Assembly: GCF_019801605.1 (NCBI RefSeq)
Contig: NZ_JAHVIT010000001.1
Coordinates: 1,054,001 to 1,118,000, forward strand
Length of the DNA: 64,000 nucleotides
Source of the DNA: Maritimibacter alkaliphilus
GTDB lineage: Bacteria > Pseudomonadota > Alphaproteobacteria > Rhodobacterales > Rhodobacteraceae
Direction: 5' to 3'
Part shown: positions 25,718 through 34,371 of the stretch, one piece after another
Numbering within the stretch: the stretch's first letter is position 1
How the letters are laid out: every line of letters begins with the position of its first letter
Translations under genes and position numbers: made by a program
Notes under the pieces: model-generated
What the model saw: only the letters and a program-made list of their open reading frames with translations
Told to the model about the DNA's origin: nothing
Database searches by the model: none

Positions 25718-26497
25718 CTACCAGCGGATCACGGCCCGTTCGACCAGCACCACGAGGCCGATCAGCGCCAGAGAGGTCAGGGCGGAGACGAAGATTGCCA
25801 CCCACATCTGCGCGAGGTTGAGGAAGGTGGTGGCCATGACGATCGTGGCCCCGATCCCGCGCGAGGTGCCCATGAACTCCGACACGATGGCGCCGACCAT
25901 GGCGGCGGTGATCGCCAGCTTCGCCCCTGCGAAAATCTCGGGCAGGGCGCCCGGCAGGCGCAGGCGCAGGAAGATCTCCATCGGGCTGGCGGACATGGCG
26001 TTGAAGACGTCGAGCGTCTCGCGGTCGACCTTGCGCAGGCCGGACATGGCGTTGATCAGCATCGGGAAGAAGGCGGCGATGGCGGCCACGATGATATGCG
26101 GCACGGCGTTGAAGCCGAAGGCCACGATCAGCGCAGGCGAGATCGCGACGATGGGCGTCACGTTCAGCAGCAGCGCCACCGGCACGATGGCGGCCCGCAG
26201 GACGGTGAAGTAGACCGCCAGCACCGCCAGCACCAGCGCCAGCCCGCTGCCGAGGGCAAAGCCCGTCAGCGCCGCCTGCAATGTCGCCAGCAGGTTGTCG
26301 AAATAGAACCCGGGGCGCGAGAGGAACTCGGCCCCCAGGGCGCCGAAGGGCGGCAGGATCGACTTGAAGTTCAACGCGATCCACTGCCAGCCGAGGTAGA
26401 TCAGGAAGAACAGCAGCGCCGGCGCCAGCCAGTGAAGCAGGGCGGGAGGCAGGCGTTTGACGGGACGTCTCACGGGGCGCTTCATGGAACGCTTCAC
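25718..26497 (-). CDS. ABC transporter permease, NitT/TauT type (importer A)
   Basis: 259 residues with about six membrane helices. The EAA loop is in LDVFNAMSASPMEIFLRLRLPGALPEIFAGAKLAITAAMVGAIVSEF, typical of SsuC/TauC/ThiX-like permeases. A GTG at 26497 is taken as start: it overlaps the ATPase stop as GTGA and has GGGAGG seven bases upstream. The N-terminus is unusually basic, with repeated KR/RP pairs. It works with the ATPase and the NMT1/THI5-type receptor encoded upstream on the same strand. The ligand is not known. Confidence 0.88.
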   Translation of the reverse strand: MKRSMKRPVRRPVKRLPPALLHWLAPALLFFLIYLGWQWIALNFKSILPPFGALGAEFLSRPGFYFDNLLATLQAALTGFALGSGLALVLAVLAVYFTVLRAAIVPVALLLNVTPIVAISPALIVAFGFNAVPHIIVAAIAAFFPMLINAMSGLRKVDRETLDVFNAMSASPMEIFLRLRLPGALPEIFAGAKLAITAAMVGAIVSEFMGTSRGIGATIVMATTFLNLAQMWVAIFVSALTSLALIGLVVLVERAVIRW

Positions 26498-27291
26498 GGA
26501 GCATCCTCCCAGCCCGCCCGCAGCACGTGCTTGACCTCGCGCAGCTTGGCGTCGAAGGCGGGGCTGTCGAGGACGTCGGGGGTGCGTGGGCGGGGCAGGT
26601 CGATCGGCACCTCCCGGAACACCCGGCCCGGGCGCGGGGTCATGACCACGACACGGTCCGAGAGCATGACCGCTTCGGCCGCGGAATGGGTCACGAAGAT
26701 CACCGTCTTGCGGTGCTTCTCCCAGACCTGCAGCAGACGCAGGCGCACCGCGTCGCGGGTCAGCTCGTCGAGCGCTGAGAAGGGCTCGTCCATCAGCATC
26801 AGCTCGGCCCCCTGCACGAAGGCACGGGCGATGGCCGCGCGTTGCCGCATCCCGCCCGAAAGCTGCGCCGGGCGGGCCTCGGCGAAGTCCTCCAGACCCA
26901 GGTCCCGCAGCACCTCGTCCGCATCCTCGGGGGTGCGGCGCCGGTCCGGTGCCCGGTCGGCACGGCGGTTGAGACGTTCGGACAGGCGCACGTTGGCGCG
27001 CAGGCTGGCCCACGGCAGCAAGCCGGGGCTCTGCGGCACCCAGGCGATGTTCTTGAGCCGCGAGGCCTCGGCGGGCGTCTGGCCGAAGAGCCGGATCTCG
27101 CCGGTGCTCTGCCGCTCCAGCCCGGCCAGCAGCCGCAGCAGCGTGGACTTACCGCAGCCCGACGGGCCGAAGAGCGTGACGAACTCGCCCCGGGCAAAGC
27201 TGGTGTTCACGCCCGTCAGTGCGAGGACCGACTGCCCGTCGCGGTCAAAGGTCTTGGACAGATCGCGTATCTCGATCCGGTCGGAGGGCAT
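26494..27291 (-). CDS. ABC transporter ATP-binding protein, NitT/TauT type (importer A)
   Basis: 265 residues from the ATG at 27291; an in-frame ATG at 27342 would add 17 residues and neither has a strong ribosome binding site. Walker A is FGPSGCGKST, Q-loop AWVPQSPGLLPW, signature QLSGGMRQRA, Walker B LMLMDEPFSALDE, switch THSAAEA. The MTPRPGRV stretch is common to the nitrate/taurine/thiamine-precursor ATPases. It overlaps the permease start. The gap of roughly 300 bp to the receptor gene holds no other gene I can support. Confidence 0.9.
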   Translation of the reverse strand: MPSDRIEIRDLSKTFDRDGQSVLALTGVNTSFARGEFVTLFGPSGCGKSTLLRLLAGLERQSTGEIRLFGQTPAEASRLKNIAWVPQSPGLLPWASLRANVRLSERLNRRADRAPDRRRTPEDADEVLRDLGLEDFAEARPAQLSGGMRQRAAIARAFVQGAELMLMDEPFSALDELTRDAVRLRLLQVWEKHRKTVIFVTHSAAEAVMLSDRVVVMTPRPGRVFREVPIDLPRPRTPDVLDSPAFDAKLREVKHVLRAGWEDAP

Positions 27292-27590
27292 CGCGGAGGC
27301 CTGATCTGTCGGGTGTGTCTGGTCTGGGGATCGCGCGGGCATGAGAGCACATTTCCGAGAACGCCGCCCATGTCCAGAGGGGATGTCCGGAGCGGGCGCT
27401 TGGGGCGGATGTCCGGAGGGGCCGTGGGCAACGCCGGGCGTGGCGCTCGGGGCCCGGTTGCCCTCACCTCGGCTGCTCTGGCCCCGGCTGCGCGGGCGGC
27501 CTCCCCACGGGCGACCGGGGTCAAGTCGAAACAACCGAAGGGCGCGCCACGAGGGCCGGACAGACGGGCCCGGCCCTCATGGCGCGCGAC

Positions 27591-28664
27591 TTACTCGCCC
27601 GGCCAGATCAACGAGCCATCCGCCGCGCGGATCGCCTCGACGAAGGCGGGGGTCATGGCGGCGGCGATGTCGGGGGCGCGCCGCACGAGGCCGAAGCGCG
27701 TCAGCATCTCGGCCTCCGGCGCCCATTGCGCCTCCGACTGCCAGCCGAGACCGGTGCCTTCCGGCTGGCTCTCCGACACCAGCCGCGCCTCGATCAGGAA
27801 CCGGGTCCGGCTCATGGGGATGTCATAGCCCGCGGTCGAGAGGTCGGCAGCCCATTGGAGCGCCTGGTCGAGGTTCTTCTCCTCGGCCAGCATCCAGTCG
27901 TAGGCATGGAAGGAGGCGCGCAGGAAATCCTCGACCGCGGTGGGGTGCTCGGCGGCGAAGGTGCTGTTGGCGACCTGCGTGTTGAAGGTCGAGTGGATGC
28001 CGAAGTGATCCGGGTCCCACTCGCGCACCGCGTGGCCCTGCTGGCGCAGCGCCTCGGGCTCGTTGGACTTGTAGGCGGCGAGGCCCTGCACCTGACCGTT
28101 CGGCAGGATCACCGGATCATAGCCGACGGAGACCCACTGGATGCTGGCGGGATCGACACCGGCCTCGAGGAACATCGCGTTGAACTGGGGCGGGATCGCG
28201 CCCTTGTAGCCGATGATTTTGCCCTCGAAATCCGCCAGCGTCTCGATCCCGCTGTCGGCCATGGAGAGGAGCTCGATCGCGCCGACGTTGCCATAGGTCG
28301 CAACGCCGAGGATCTCGGCCCCGTTGTCGATGGCCACCAGCGTGTCGGAGGCCCCGCCGATGCCGGCGATCTGCGCGGTGCCGGCCGAGACGAGCTGCGT
28401 GTTGGTGCTGCCGGGCTGGATCACCACGTCGAGGCAGAGCGCCTCGAAGAAGCCCTTCTCCTTCGCCGCGATCACGTCGAGGATCCCGTGGGAGGCCGCG
28501 TAGGCGAAGCTGGTGAGATAGGTGATCTGCCCCGCCGCCCGGTTCGCCTCGCAGCGCGCGTCGTCGATGATGGCGGCATGGCCGGCAGCTGGCGCGAGGA
28601 GAGGCGCGGTGATCAGCAGCGCGGCGAGGGCGCCACGGCGCGGCGAGGGGCTGAGGTGGGGCAT
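27591..28664 (-). CDS. ABC transporter substrate-binding protein, NMT1/THI5-like (importer A)
   Basis: 357 residues with a signal peptide (basic start, hydrophobic ALAALLITAPLLAPA, cleavage near GHA). The body fits the NMT1/THI5 superfamily: QITYLTSFAYAASHGILDVIAAKEKGFFEALCLDVVI, GTAQIAGIGGASDTLVAI, ADFEGKIIGYKGAIPPQF, and a late helix TAVEDFLRASFHAYDWMLAEE. Such receptors bind small aromatic, pyrimidine or sulfonate ligands. The operon also holds an amidohydrolase and a DeoR regulator upstream. It diverges clearly from the two other NMT1-type receptors in this window. Confidence 0.85.
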   Translation of the reverse strand: MPHLSPSPRRGALAALLITAPLLAPAAGHAAIIDDARCEANRAAGQITYLTSFAYAASHGILDVIAAKEKGFFEALCLDVVIQPGSTNTQLVSAGTAQIAGIGGASDTLVAIDNGAEILGVATYGNVGAIELLSMADSGIETLADFEGKIIGYKGAIPPQFNAMFLEAGVDPASIQWVSVGYDPVILPNGQVQGLAAYKSNEPEALRQQGHAVREWDPDHFGIHSTFNTQVANSTFAAEHPTAVEDFLRASFHAYDWMLAEEKNLDQALQWAADLSTAGYDIPMSRTRFLIEARLVSESQPEGTGLGWQSEAQWAPEAEMLTRFGLVRRAPDIAAAMTPAFVEAIRAADGSLIWPGE

Positions 28665-28761
28665 CCGTCTTCTCCTTGGGATGGGCCGAACGGCGGGCCG
28701 GCGCCGTCGGGTCGCGCGGACCCTAGCGGCGGCGCGCGATCACCGCAACTTTGTGCGCAGA

Positions 28762-29547
28762 TCACCGGGCGGCCACCCGGACCGCGACGCCTGCGCTCCT
28801 CAGCGCCTGCGCCAGATCGGGGGGCGGGGCTGCGTCGGTGATCAGGGTGGTAAGCCCGGCCAGTTCGCAGAGCCGGACCAGCGACCTGCGCCCGAAGGCC
28901 TGCGCCTCGCAGAGCCCGATCCGCCGGTCGGCCTGTCCGATGAGGGCCTGTTTCACCGCCGCCTCCTCGATCGAGCTGTCGAAGACGCCGTCGCCCGTCA
29001 GCCCCGCGATCCCGAGGACCGCCACGTCGACATAGAGACCCGCGTAATGTGCCACCGCGGCGGGCCCGGTGAGCGTCCGTTCGGCGCTGCCGAGGCGGCC
29101 GGGGGGCAGGTAGACCTCGGCCCCTGCGGCGGCCAGCGGTTCAGCCACGGTCAGGGAATGGGTGAAGATACGGGTGCGTCCGGGCGCGAGCCGCTGCGCA
29201 AGGGCACGCGCGGTGCGTTGGGTCAGGAGCGCACCATCCATGGCGATGCTGTGGCAGGGCGCGACCAGACGGGCGGCCTCTGCAGCGATGGGATCGGGCG
29301 GCAGGCCGGGCAGGGCGTCCCGGGGCGTCGCAGCCGCGGGCACGGCGCCGCCATGAACCCGCGTCAGGTGGCCGGCCTCCTCCAACTCGTCCAGATCGCG
29401 CCGGACTGTCATTTCCGAGATATCGAAGTCTGCGGCGATCTCGCTCACGGACAGCGCGCCGTCCTTCTCCAGACGGTCGAGAATGGCCGCGAGCCGGGCC
29501 TGGGCCGGCAGGCGGCGCGGAGGCTGGGGTTTGGACGGGCGGGGCAT
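28762..29547 (-). CDS. DeoR-family transcriptional regulator
   Basis: 261 residues. Residues 14-70 form the DeoR winged HTH (LAAILDRLEKDGALSVSEIA, ADFDISEMTVRRDLDELEEAGHLTRVHGGAV). A DeoR sensor domain follows, related to sugar-phosphate isomerases (HSIAMDGALLTQRTARALAQ, FDSSIEEAAVKQALIGQA). The start at 29547 lies downstream of a 12-bp palindrome CGGAGCGCTCCG (29550-29561) that contains its Shine-Dalgarno GGAG, so a hairpin or bound protein could gate its translation. It lies 37 bp after the amidohydrolase gene and before the importer A genes, so it likely regulates this operon. Confidence 0.88.
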   Translation of the reverse strand: MPRPSKPQPPRRLPAQARLAAILDRLEKDGALSVSEIAADFDISEMTVRRDLDELEEAGHLTRVHGGAVPAAATPRDALPGLPPDPIAAEAARLVAPCHSIAMDGALLTQRTARALAQRLAPGRTRIFTHSLTVAEPLAAAGAEVYLPPGRLGSAERTLTGPAAVAHYAGLYVDVAVLGIAGLTGDGVFDSSIEEAAVKQALIGQADRRIGLCEAQAFGRRSLVRLCELAGLTTLITDAAPPPDLAQALRSAGVAVRVAAR

Positions 29548-29584
29548 GGCGGAGCGCTCCGAATGACTGTTTGAAAATGTGAGA

Positions 29585-30817
29585 TTATGATGGATCGAAA
29601 AGTGTCGGTTTCGCGCGCGCGAAGGACGGCCGACCCTCCTTGCAGCCCCAGAGCGCAGGGGCCACGGTGGCAACCGCCATCGCGGGGCTCTCGGCGTCCA
29701 GCAGGACGATGTCCGCCACCGCACCCCGGGCGAGTGTGGGATCGGGTGCCCCCAGAAGCCGGGCGGCCTGGGTCGTGATCATCCCGTGGATCGTGGTCAT
29801 CTCGCCCGGGGTGCCAGCCTGCGCGATATTGGCATAGAGGTTGGCCATCCGGATCAGCGAGACGTCTCCGAAGGGCGTGAACGGGTTCAGCACGTTGTTG
29901 GTGGAGAGCGTGGCCAGCAGGCCGGTCCCGGCCTGGCGGTGTGCCGCGAACATGCCCCGGGGGCTGAGCTGTTCGGCGTCGCGTCCCATGAGGAAGAGAT
30001 CGGTGGCGGGCAACACGGTGAGGGCAATCCCGGCACTGGCGAGCCGCTGGCACTGCGCCTCTGCCTCTCCCGGCGCCATGGCGGAGAGCTTGGTCACATG
30101 GCCGATGGAGGTGCGCCCGCCCCAGCCCCGCGCCTCGGTCTCGCGCAGCACGTGGGGGATGTTCGAGCCTGCCGCGTCAAGGTCGAAGTCGAGATGGAAA
30201 TCCACGGCGACATCATACTTGCGGGCGAGGTCGAAGATCATGGAAACATGGCGTTCCGGGTCGGGATCGGTATAGGGGCAGCCGCCGACGAGATCCGCAC
30301 CGCGGGCAAGGGCCGCGTCCAGCATGGCATAGGTCTCAGGCTCGTTGGTCAGCCCCTCCTGCGCGAAGGCGCAGAGTTCGAGCGTGATCGCATGGGCGTA
30401 GTCGGCGCGCAGTTGCAGCAGGGCATCGAAACTCCGGAATCCGGCACGCGGGTCGATCTCGACAAAGCTGCGCATGCGCGTGGTGCCATGCGAGATCGCC
30501 GTGCGCAGGACGGCCTCGGCCCGGGCGTAGACATCCGCCTCGGTGAAGGCGGCCTTGGCGCGGGCGGTCTCGCTGACGGCCTCGGCCAGCGTCCCGTGGC
30601 AGAGCGAACAGCGGTGCAGGATGCCCGCCTTGTCGAGGTGGATGTGGGTTTCCACCAGCCCGGGAGAGGCGAGCGCGCCGCCGCCCTCCTGCACCGGTGC
30701 CGCCACGTCGTCGCCCAGGCCAGGGCCGATAGCCTCGATCCGACCCCCGCCGATGAGGATGTCGACGGCCGAGAGATGATCGGGCAGGCGGACATTGCGC
30801 AGGACGAGGTCGGTCAT
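29585..30817 (-). CDS. Amidohydrolase, cytosine deaminase/AtzC-like
   Basis: 410 residues of the metal-dependent amidohydrolase superfamily. Metal-site motifs are SPGLVETHIHLDKAG (HxH with the following lysine), the VDFHLDFDLD histidine, RTSIGHVTKLS and the late aspartate in LPATDLFLMGRD. The closest well-known relatives are CodA-type cytosine deaminase and AtzC (N-isopropylammelide hydrolase), which deaminate pyrimidine or triazine rings. It is the first gene of the operon with a DeoR regulator and importer A, so it probably acts on the imported ring compound. It is divergent from the TPP-riboswitch operon. The exact substrate is unknown. Confidence 0.82.
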   Translation of the reverse strand: MTDLVLRNVRLPDHLSAVDILIGGGRIEAIGPGLGDDVAAPVQEGGGALASPGLVETHIHLDKAGILHRCSLCHGTLAEAVSETARAKAAFTEADVYARAEAVLRTAISHGTTRMRSFVEIDPRAGFRSFDALLQLRADYAHAITLELCAFAQEGLTNEPETYAMLDAALARGADLVGGCPYTDPDPERHVSMIFDLARKYDVAVDFHLDFDLDAAGSNIPHVLRETEARGWGGRTSIGHVTKLSAMAPGEAEAQCQRLASAGIALTVLPATDLFLMGRDAEQLSPRGMFAAHRQAGTGLLATLSTNNVLNPFTPFGDVSLIRMANLYANIAQAGTPGEMTTIHGMITTQAARLLGAPDPTLARGAVADIVLLDAESPAMAVATVAPALWGCKEGRPSFARAKPTLFDPS

Positions 30818-31075
30818 GGGAGGCTCCGGTGAGATCGGCGTGAGGTTACGCTGCGTGAGGCGCGCGGGGCAAGCGTTTGGTGCGAATGCGGTTGAATATG
30901 TGCGTATTGAATTTTATCGGAAATGTTAGAGGGTGGGTGTTTGCTGGCCCGCTTGGCCTCATGCTGGGGCGCCCCGGGCCGGGGCCAACGGGACGGTTGC
31001 GTCACAGCTCTCTGCGGCGGTCCATGACACGGGCTCTTGCAATGCGGCTGGCGCTGTGATTTCAGATGGCGCATC

Positions 31076-31168
31076 CACAGGGGTGTCCCGTAGTGCCGGG
31101 GCTGAGATGCGGGCGACATGCCCACGGACCCTCAAAGCTGATCTGGATCATGCCAGCGGAGCAAGGAG
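31076..31168 (+). promoter_or_regulatory. TPP riboswitch (THI element)
   Basis: Conserved blocks occur in order: CAGGGGTG, GGGGCTGAGATGCGGG, GGACCCTC, and the THI core CTGATCTGGATCATGCCAGCG. The 3' side GCAAGGAGG (31161-31169) doubles as the ribosome binding site of the first gene, four bases before its ATG. Thiamine pyrophosphate binding should therefore hide the ribosome binding site and shut the importer operon at the level of translation. Confidence 0.93.
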
Positions 31169-31173
31169 GACCC

Positions 31174-31794
31174 ATGTTTATTGGCGCCCAAGTCTCATTG
31201 TACCCCATGACCGGCGACTTCGTCCCGGTCATCATGGACGCGCTCACCGCGTTCGACCCCTATCGCGAAAAGCTGCGTGTCGAGACCGACGACATCTCGA
31301 CCCTCATCGTCGGCGCACCCGAGGTGGTGTTCCCGGCGCTGCGCGATTTCTATGTCGCCGCCGCCGCGACCCGGCACCACGTCGTCCTGCGCGTGACGCT
31401 CTCGCGCGGCTGTCCGGGCGAGCCGGATGACCCGATGTGCGCGACCGGTGCGCTTGCCAATCCGGACACGCCTGTTGCGCAGCGCATCGAGGAGGCCCGG
31501 GCCGCCGTCGAGGGGGCCGACCAGACGGGCGAGGAGGCCGCCGCGCAATTCTCGCTCTACGTCATGGGCGAGGGGCAGCACATGGACGAGATCTATGGCT
31601 GCATCGATTTCCTGAAGTGCAGCGGCACCTTTGACCGGTCCAAGAACTTCTGCACGCGGATCACCGGGGACGCGGGCCCGGTCTTTGCCACGTTGCGCGA
31701 AGGCTTCTGCCGGTTCGGCGCGCCGGAAGGCCATGTGACCATGGACCTGACCGTCTCGGCGAATTCCCCCAGCACGCGCAAAGCCGCCGCCTGA
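31174..31794 (+). CDS. ykoF: YkoF-family thiamine/hydroxymethylpyrimidine-binding protein
   Basis: 206 residues made of two YkoF-type alpha-beta domains, about 1-95 and 115-198. The repeated openings GAQVSLYPMTGDFVPVIMDAL and AAQFSLYVMGEGQHMDEIYG each start a ligand half. In Bacillus, YkoF binds thiamine and hydroxymethylpyrimidine and is encoded with a transporter. Here it directly follows a TPP riboswitch and precedes permease, ATPase and receptor genes, so a cytoplasmic pyrimidine-binding role in the same uptake route is likely. It contains several cysteines (CPGEPDDPMC, CIDFLKC, FCTRI, FCRF), more than its neighbours. Five bases separate it from the permease. Confidence 0.87.
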   Translation: MFIGAQVSLYPMTGDFVPVIMDALTAFDPYREKLRVETDDISTLIVGAPEVVFPALRDFYVAAAATRHHVVLRVTLSRGCPGEPDDPMCATGALANPDTPVAQRIEEARAAVEGADQTGEEAAAQFSLYVMGEGQHMDEIYGCIDFLKCSGTFDRSKNFCTRITGDAGPVFATLREGFCRFGAPEGHVTMDLTVSANSPSTRKAAA

Positions 31795-31798
31795 TCCG

Positions 31799-32578
31799 AT
31801 GGACATCGCAGATGTGTCCCGCGCGGCGGCGCGCGGGCTGAAACGGGCTGCGCCTGCGCTCGTCTCGGTCATCCTGATCCTGCTGGGCTGGGAGGTCTAC
31901 GTCGACCTCTCGGGCATCTCGGCCACGGCGCTGCCCGCCCCCTCGCGGGTGGCGGAACAGGGCTGGCAGGCCCGTGCCGTGCTGGCGGAGAATGCGCTTG
32001 CCACGCTCACCGCAACCCTCTCGGGCTTCGCGGTGTCGCTGGCCTGTGCCTTCGTGCTGTCGGTGGCGATCGACTTCGTGCCGCTGCTCCGCCGGGCGCT
32101 GTTCCCGGTCTTCGTGATCAGCCAGACCCTGCCGCTGGTGGCCATCGCGCCGCTGGTGGTGCTGTGGTTCGGCTTCGGCCTGCTGCCCAAGATCCTGCTG
32201 GTGGCGCTGGTGACCTTCTTCCCGATGCTGGTGGCACTGGTCGATGGCTACGAGGCGACGGACCGCGACATCACCCGCCTGCTGCGCAGCATGGGCGCGG
32301 GGCGCGGTCAGGTCTTCTGGCGGGCGCGGCTGCCCTCGGCGCTGCCCTTCTTCTTCGCGGGGTTGCGGATCTCGATCACCTATGCCGTGGTGGCGGCGAT
32401 CTTTGCGGAATACGCGGGCGCGGCGCGGGGGCTGGGGATCTTCATCCTGAACGCCAAGAACAACTTCCGCCCCGACCTCGTGCTGGCGGCGGTCTTCGTC
32501 AGTTCGGCCCTGACGCTGGCGCTCTTCGCTTTGGCCGTCCTGGCGCAATACATGTCCCAGCCATGGAGGCGCGCATGA
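31799..32578 (+). CDS. thiX: Thiamine-precursor ABC transporter permease (importer B)
   Basis: 259 residues with about six membrane helices and the binding-protein-dependent permease EAA loop (LLRSMGAGRGQVFWRARLPSALPFFFAGLRISITYAVVAAIFAEYAG). It matches the permeases of HMP/formylaminopyrimidine importers (ThiX-like). It is part of the TPP-riboswitch operon and overlaps the ATPase gene by ATGA. Its ligand is inferred from the riboswitch, YkoF and the ThiY-like receptor. Confidence 0.85.
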   Translation: MDIADVSRAAARGLKRAAPALVSVILILLGWEVYVDLSGISATALPAPSRVAEQGWQARAVLAENALATLTATLSGFAVSLACAFVLSVAIDFVPLLRRALFPVFVISQTLPLVAIAPLVVLWFGFGLLPKILLVALVTFFPMLVALVDGYEATDRDITRLLRSMGAGRGQVFWRARLPSALPFFFAGLRISITYAVVAAIFAEYAGAARGLGIFILNAKNNFRPDLVLAAVFVSSALTLALFALAVLAQYMSQPWRRA

Positions 32579-33318
32579 CCCTGCGGCTGGACGACCTGCG
32601 CCTGACGCGGGGCGTGACCCATGTGCTGGACGGCGTGTCGCTGGAGGCGCGGGCGGCGGAATTCATCTCGATCCTCGGTCCCTCGGGCGCGGGCAAGTCG
32701 ACGCTGTTCGAGCTGCTGCTTGGCAGTCTCGAGCCGGACGGCGGCCAGATCAGCTTCAACGGTCAGCCGGTACAGGGGCGCGATCTCTTCGCCTTCATGC
32801 CGCAGCGCGACGCGCTGATGCCGTGGCGGCGGGTGATCGACAATATCGCCCTCGGGCTGGAAGTGCAGGGCCTGCCGCGCCGCGCCGCGCGGGAGCGGGT
32901 GCGCCCGCTGCTGCCGCGCTTCGGGCTGGACGGGTTCGAGCGGCACTGGCCGCATCAGCTTTCCGGCGGGATGCGGCAGCGCGCGGCGCTCGCCCGGACG
33001 CTGGTGCAAGACCGGCCGCTGCTGCTGCTCGACGAACCCTTCGGGGCGCTGGATGCGCTGACCCGCACGAGGATGCAGCGCTGGCTGGAGGCCCGCCTGC
33101 AGGAGACCCGCGTGACCACGCTGCTCGTCACCCATGACGTGCGCGAGGCGGTGGCGCTCTCCGACCGCATCTACCTTCTGTCCCCCCGTCCGGCCCGCGT
33201 GGTGGAGGTCTTCGACGTCCCCCAGCCGCGCCCCCGGATGGAGACCGGCCCCGGCGAGGAGGCGCTGGCGCTGGAAACCCGCATCCTCCGAACACTCCTT
33301 GAAGGAGAGAGAGAATGA
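32575..33318 (+). CDS. thiZ: Thiamine-precursor ABC transporter ATP-binding protein (importer B)
   Basis: 247 residues. Walker A LGPSGAGKST, Q-loop FMPQRDALMPWRRV, signature QLSGGMRQRA, Walker B LLLLDEPFGALD, switch VTHDVREA. The Q-loop DALMPW form is common in ThiZ-like ATPases. It shares ATGA overlaps with both the permease before it and the receptor gene after it, consistent with fixed subunit stoichiometry. Regulated by the TPP riboswitch at the operon start. Confidence 0.87.
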   Translation: MTLRLDDLRLTRGVTHVLDGVSLEARAAEFISILGPSGAGKSTLFELLLGSLEPDGGQISFNGQPVQGRDLFAFMPQRDALMPWRRVIDNIALGLEVQGLPRRAARERVRPLLPRFGLDGFERHWPHQLSGGMRQRAALARTLVQDRPLLLLDEPFGALDALTRTRMQRWLEARLQETRVTTLLVTHDVREAVALSDRIYLLSPRPARVVEVFDVPQPRPRMETGPGEEALALETRILRTLLEGERE

Positions 33319-34322
33319 TCCGCCTGACCCTGACCACCCTTGCGGCAAGCCTGCTGGCCGCGCCGCTGATGGCCCAGACTGAATTGCCCCAGACCGAGCT
33401 GCGCGTCGCGCTCGACTGGACGCCCAACACCAATCACGTGGGTCTCTACGTGGCCGAGGCGGAGGGCTTCTACGACGAGGCCGGCCTCGACGTTGAGATC
33501 CTGCCCTATACCGATACCTCCGCCGGGACGCTGATCGCCAATGGCGTGGCGCAGTTCGGTATCCTCTCCAGCCTCAGCCTCTTCACGCAGGGCACTGCGG
33601 GCGCGGACCTGAAGGCCACCTATGCCGTGGTCCAGCATGAGACCGGGCGGCTGGTCTTCGACGGGCGGCGCGAGGATATCCAGACCCCCGCCGACCTCGA
33701 CGGCAAGATCTACGCGGGCTTCGGGTCCAACTGGGAGGAGGCGCTGATCTCCTCCATGATCCGCGCCGCGGGCGGCGAGGGCAGGTTCGAGACGGTGACG
33801 CTGGGGACGTCGGCCTACGAGGCGCTCGCCAACGGGCGGGTGGATTTCACGCTGGAGGTCAGCACTTGGGAGGGCGTCAACTCGGTCCTGCTGGACCGCC
33901 CGCAGACGGCCTTTGCCTATGCCGATTACGGCGTGCCGGATCAGCACACCACGCTGATCGGTGGGCAAGGTGCGTGGCTTGCCTCGCATGAGGCGGAGGC
34001 GACGGCCTTCATGGAAGCGACCCGGCGCGGCTATGCCTTCGCGGCGGATCACCCAGAGGAGGCCGCGCAGATCCTGATCGATGCCACGGCCGGCATGCTG
34101 TCCAACCCCGAGCTGATCCGCGCCTCGATGGAGGAGCTGGTGGCGGGCCACTACCTGCGGGCCGAGGATGGCACCATCGGCGTCATGGATCCGGAGAAGA
34201 TGCGCGCACTTGGCGGTTTCCTCTTCGATCACGGGGTGCTGCGCGATGATGCCGGGCATCCGCTGACGCAGGCGCCCGACTACGACGCCTTCTATACCAA
34301 CGCCTACCTCGGGGCCGAGTGA
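33315..34322 (+). CDS. thiY: Thiamine-precursor ABC transporter receptor, ThiY/NMT1-like (importer B)
   Basis: 335 residues with a signal peptide (IRLTLTTLAASLLAAPLM, cleavage near MAQ). The mature start LRVALDWTPNTNHVGLYVAEAEGFYDEAGL is the hallmark of ThiY-like proteins, related to the yeast THI5 pyrimidine synthase but lacking its histidine substrate role. ThiY proteins bind formylaminopyrimidine or hydroxymethylpyrimidine, breakdown products and precursors of thiamine. It is the last gene of the TPP-riboswitch operon. An imperfect hairpin follows at 34329-34357 before the convergent carbamoylase gene. Confidence 0.87.
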   Translation: MIRLTLTTLAASLLAAPLMAQTELPQTELRVALDWTPNTNHVGLYVAEAEGFYDEAGLDVEILPYTDTSAGTLIANGVAQFGILSSLSLFTQGTAGADLKATYAVVQHETGRLVFDGRREDIQTPADLDGKIYAGFGSNWEEALISSMIRAAGGEGRFETVTLGTSAYEALANGRVDFTLEVSTWEGVNSVLLDRPQTAFAYADYGVPDQHTTLIGGQGAWLASHEAEATAFMEATRRGYAFAADHPEEAAQILIDATAGMLSNPELIRASMEELVAGHYLRAEDGTIGVMDPEKMRALGGFLFDHGVLRDDAGHPLTQAPDYDAFYTNAYLGAE

Positions 34323-34328
34323 GGCACA

Positions 34329-34357
34329 GGGCCGTCCGCCTGACCGGCGGGTGGCCC
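34329..34357. terminator. Bidirectional hairpin between convergent operons
   Basis: GGGCC (34329-34333) and CCGCC (34336-34340) pair with GGCGG (34346-34350) and GGCCC (34353-34357), interrupted by a G-T bulge pair. It lies between the thiY stop and the end of the carbamoylase gene. No strong U-run follows. Confidence 0.45.
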
Positions 34358-34371
34358 CTCTTGGCCGGGCC

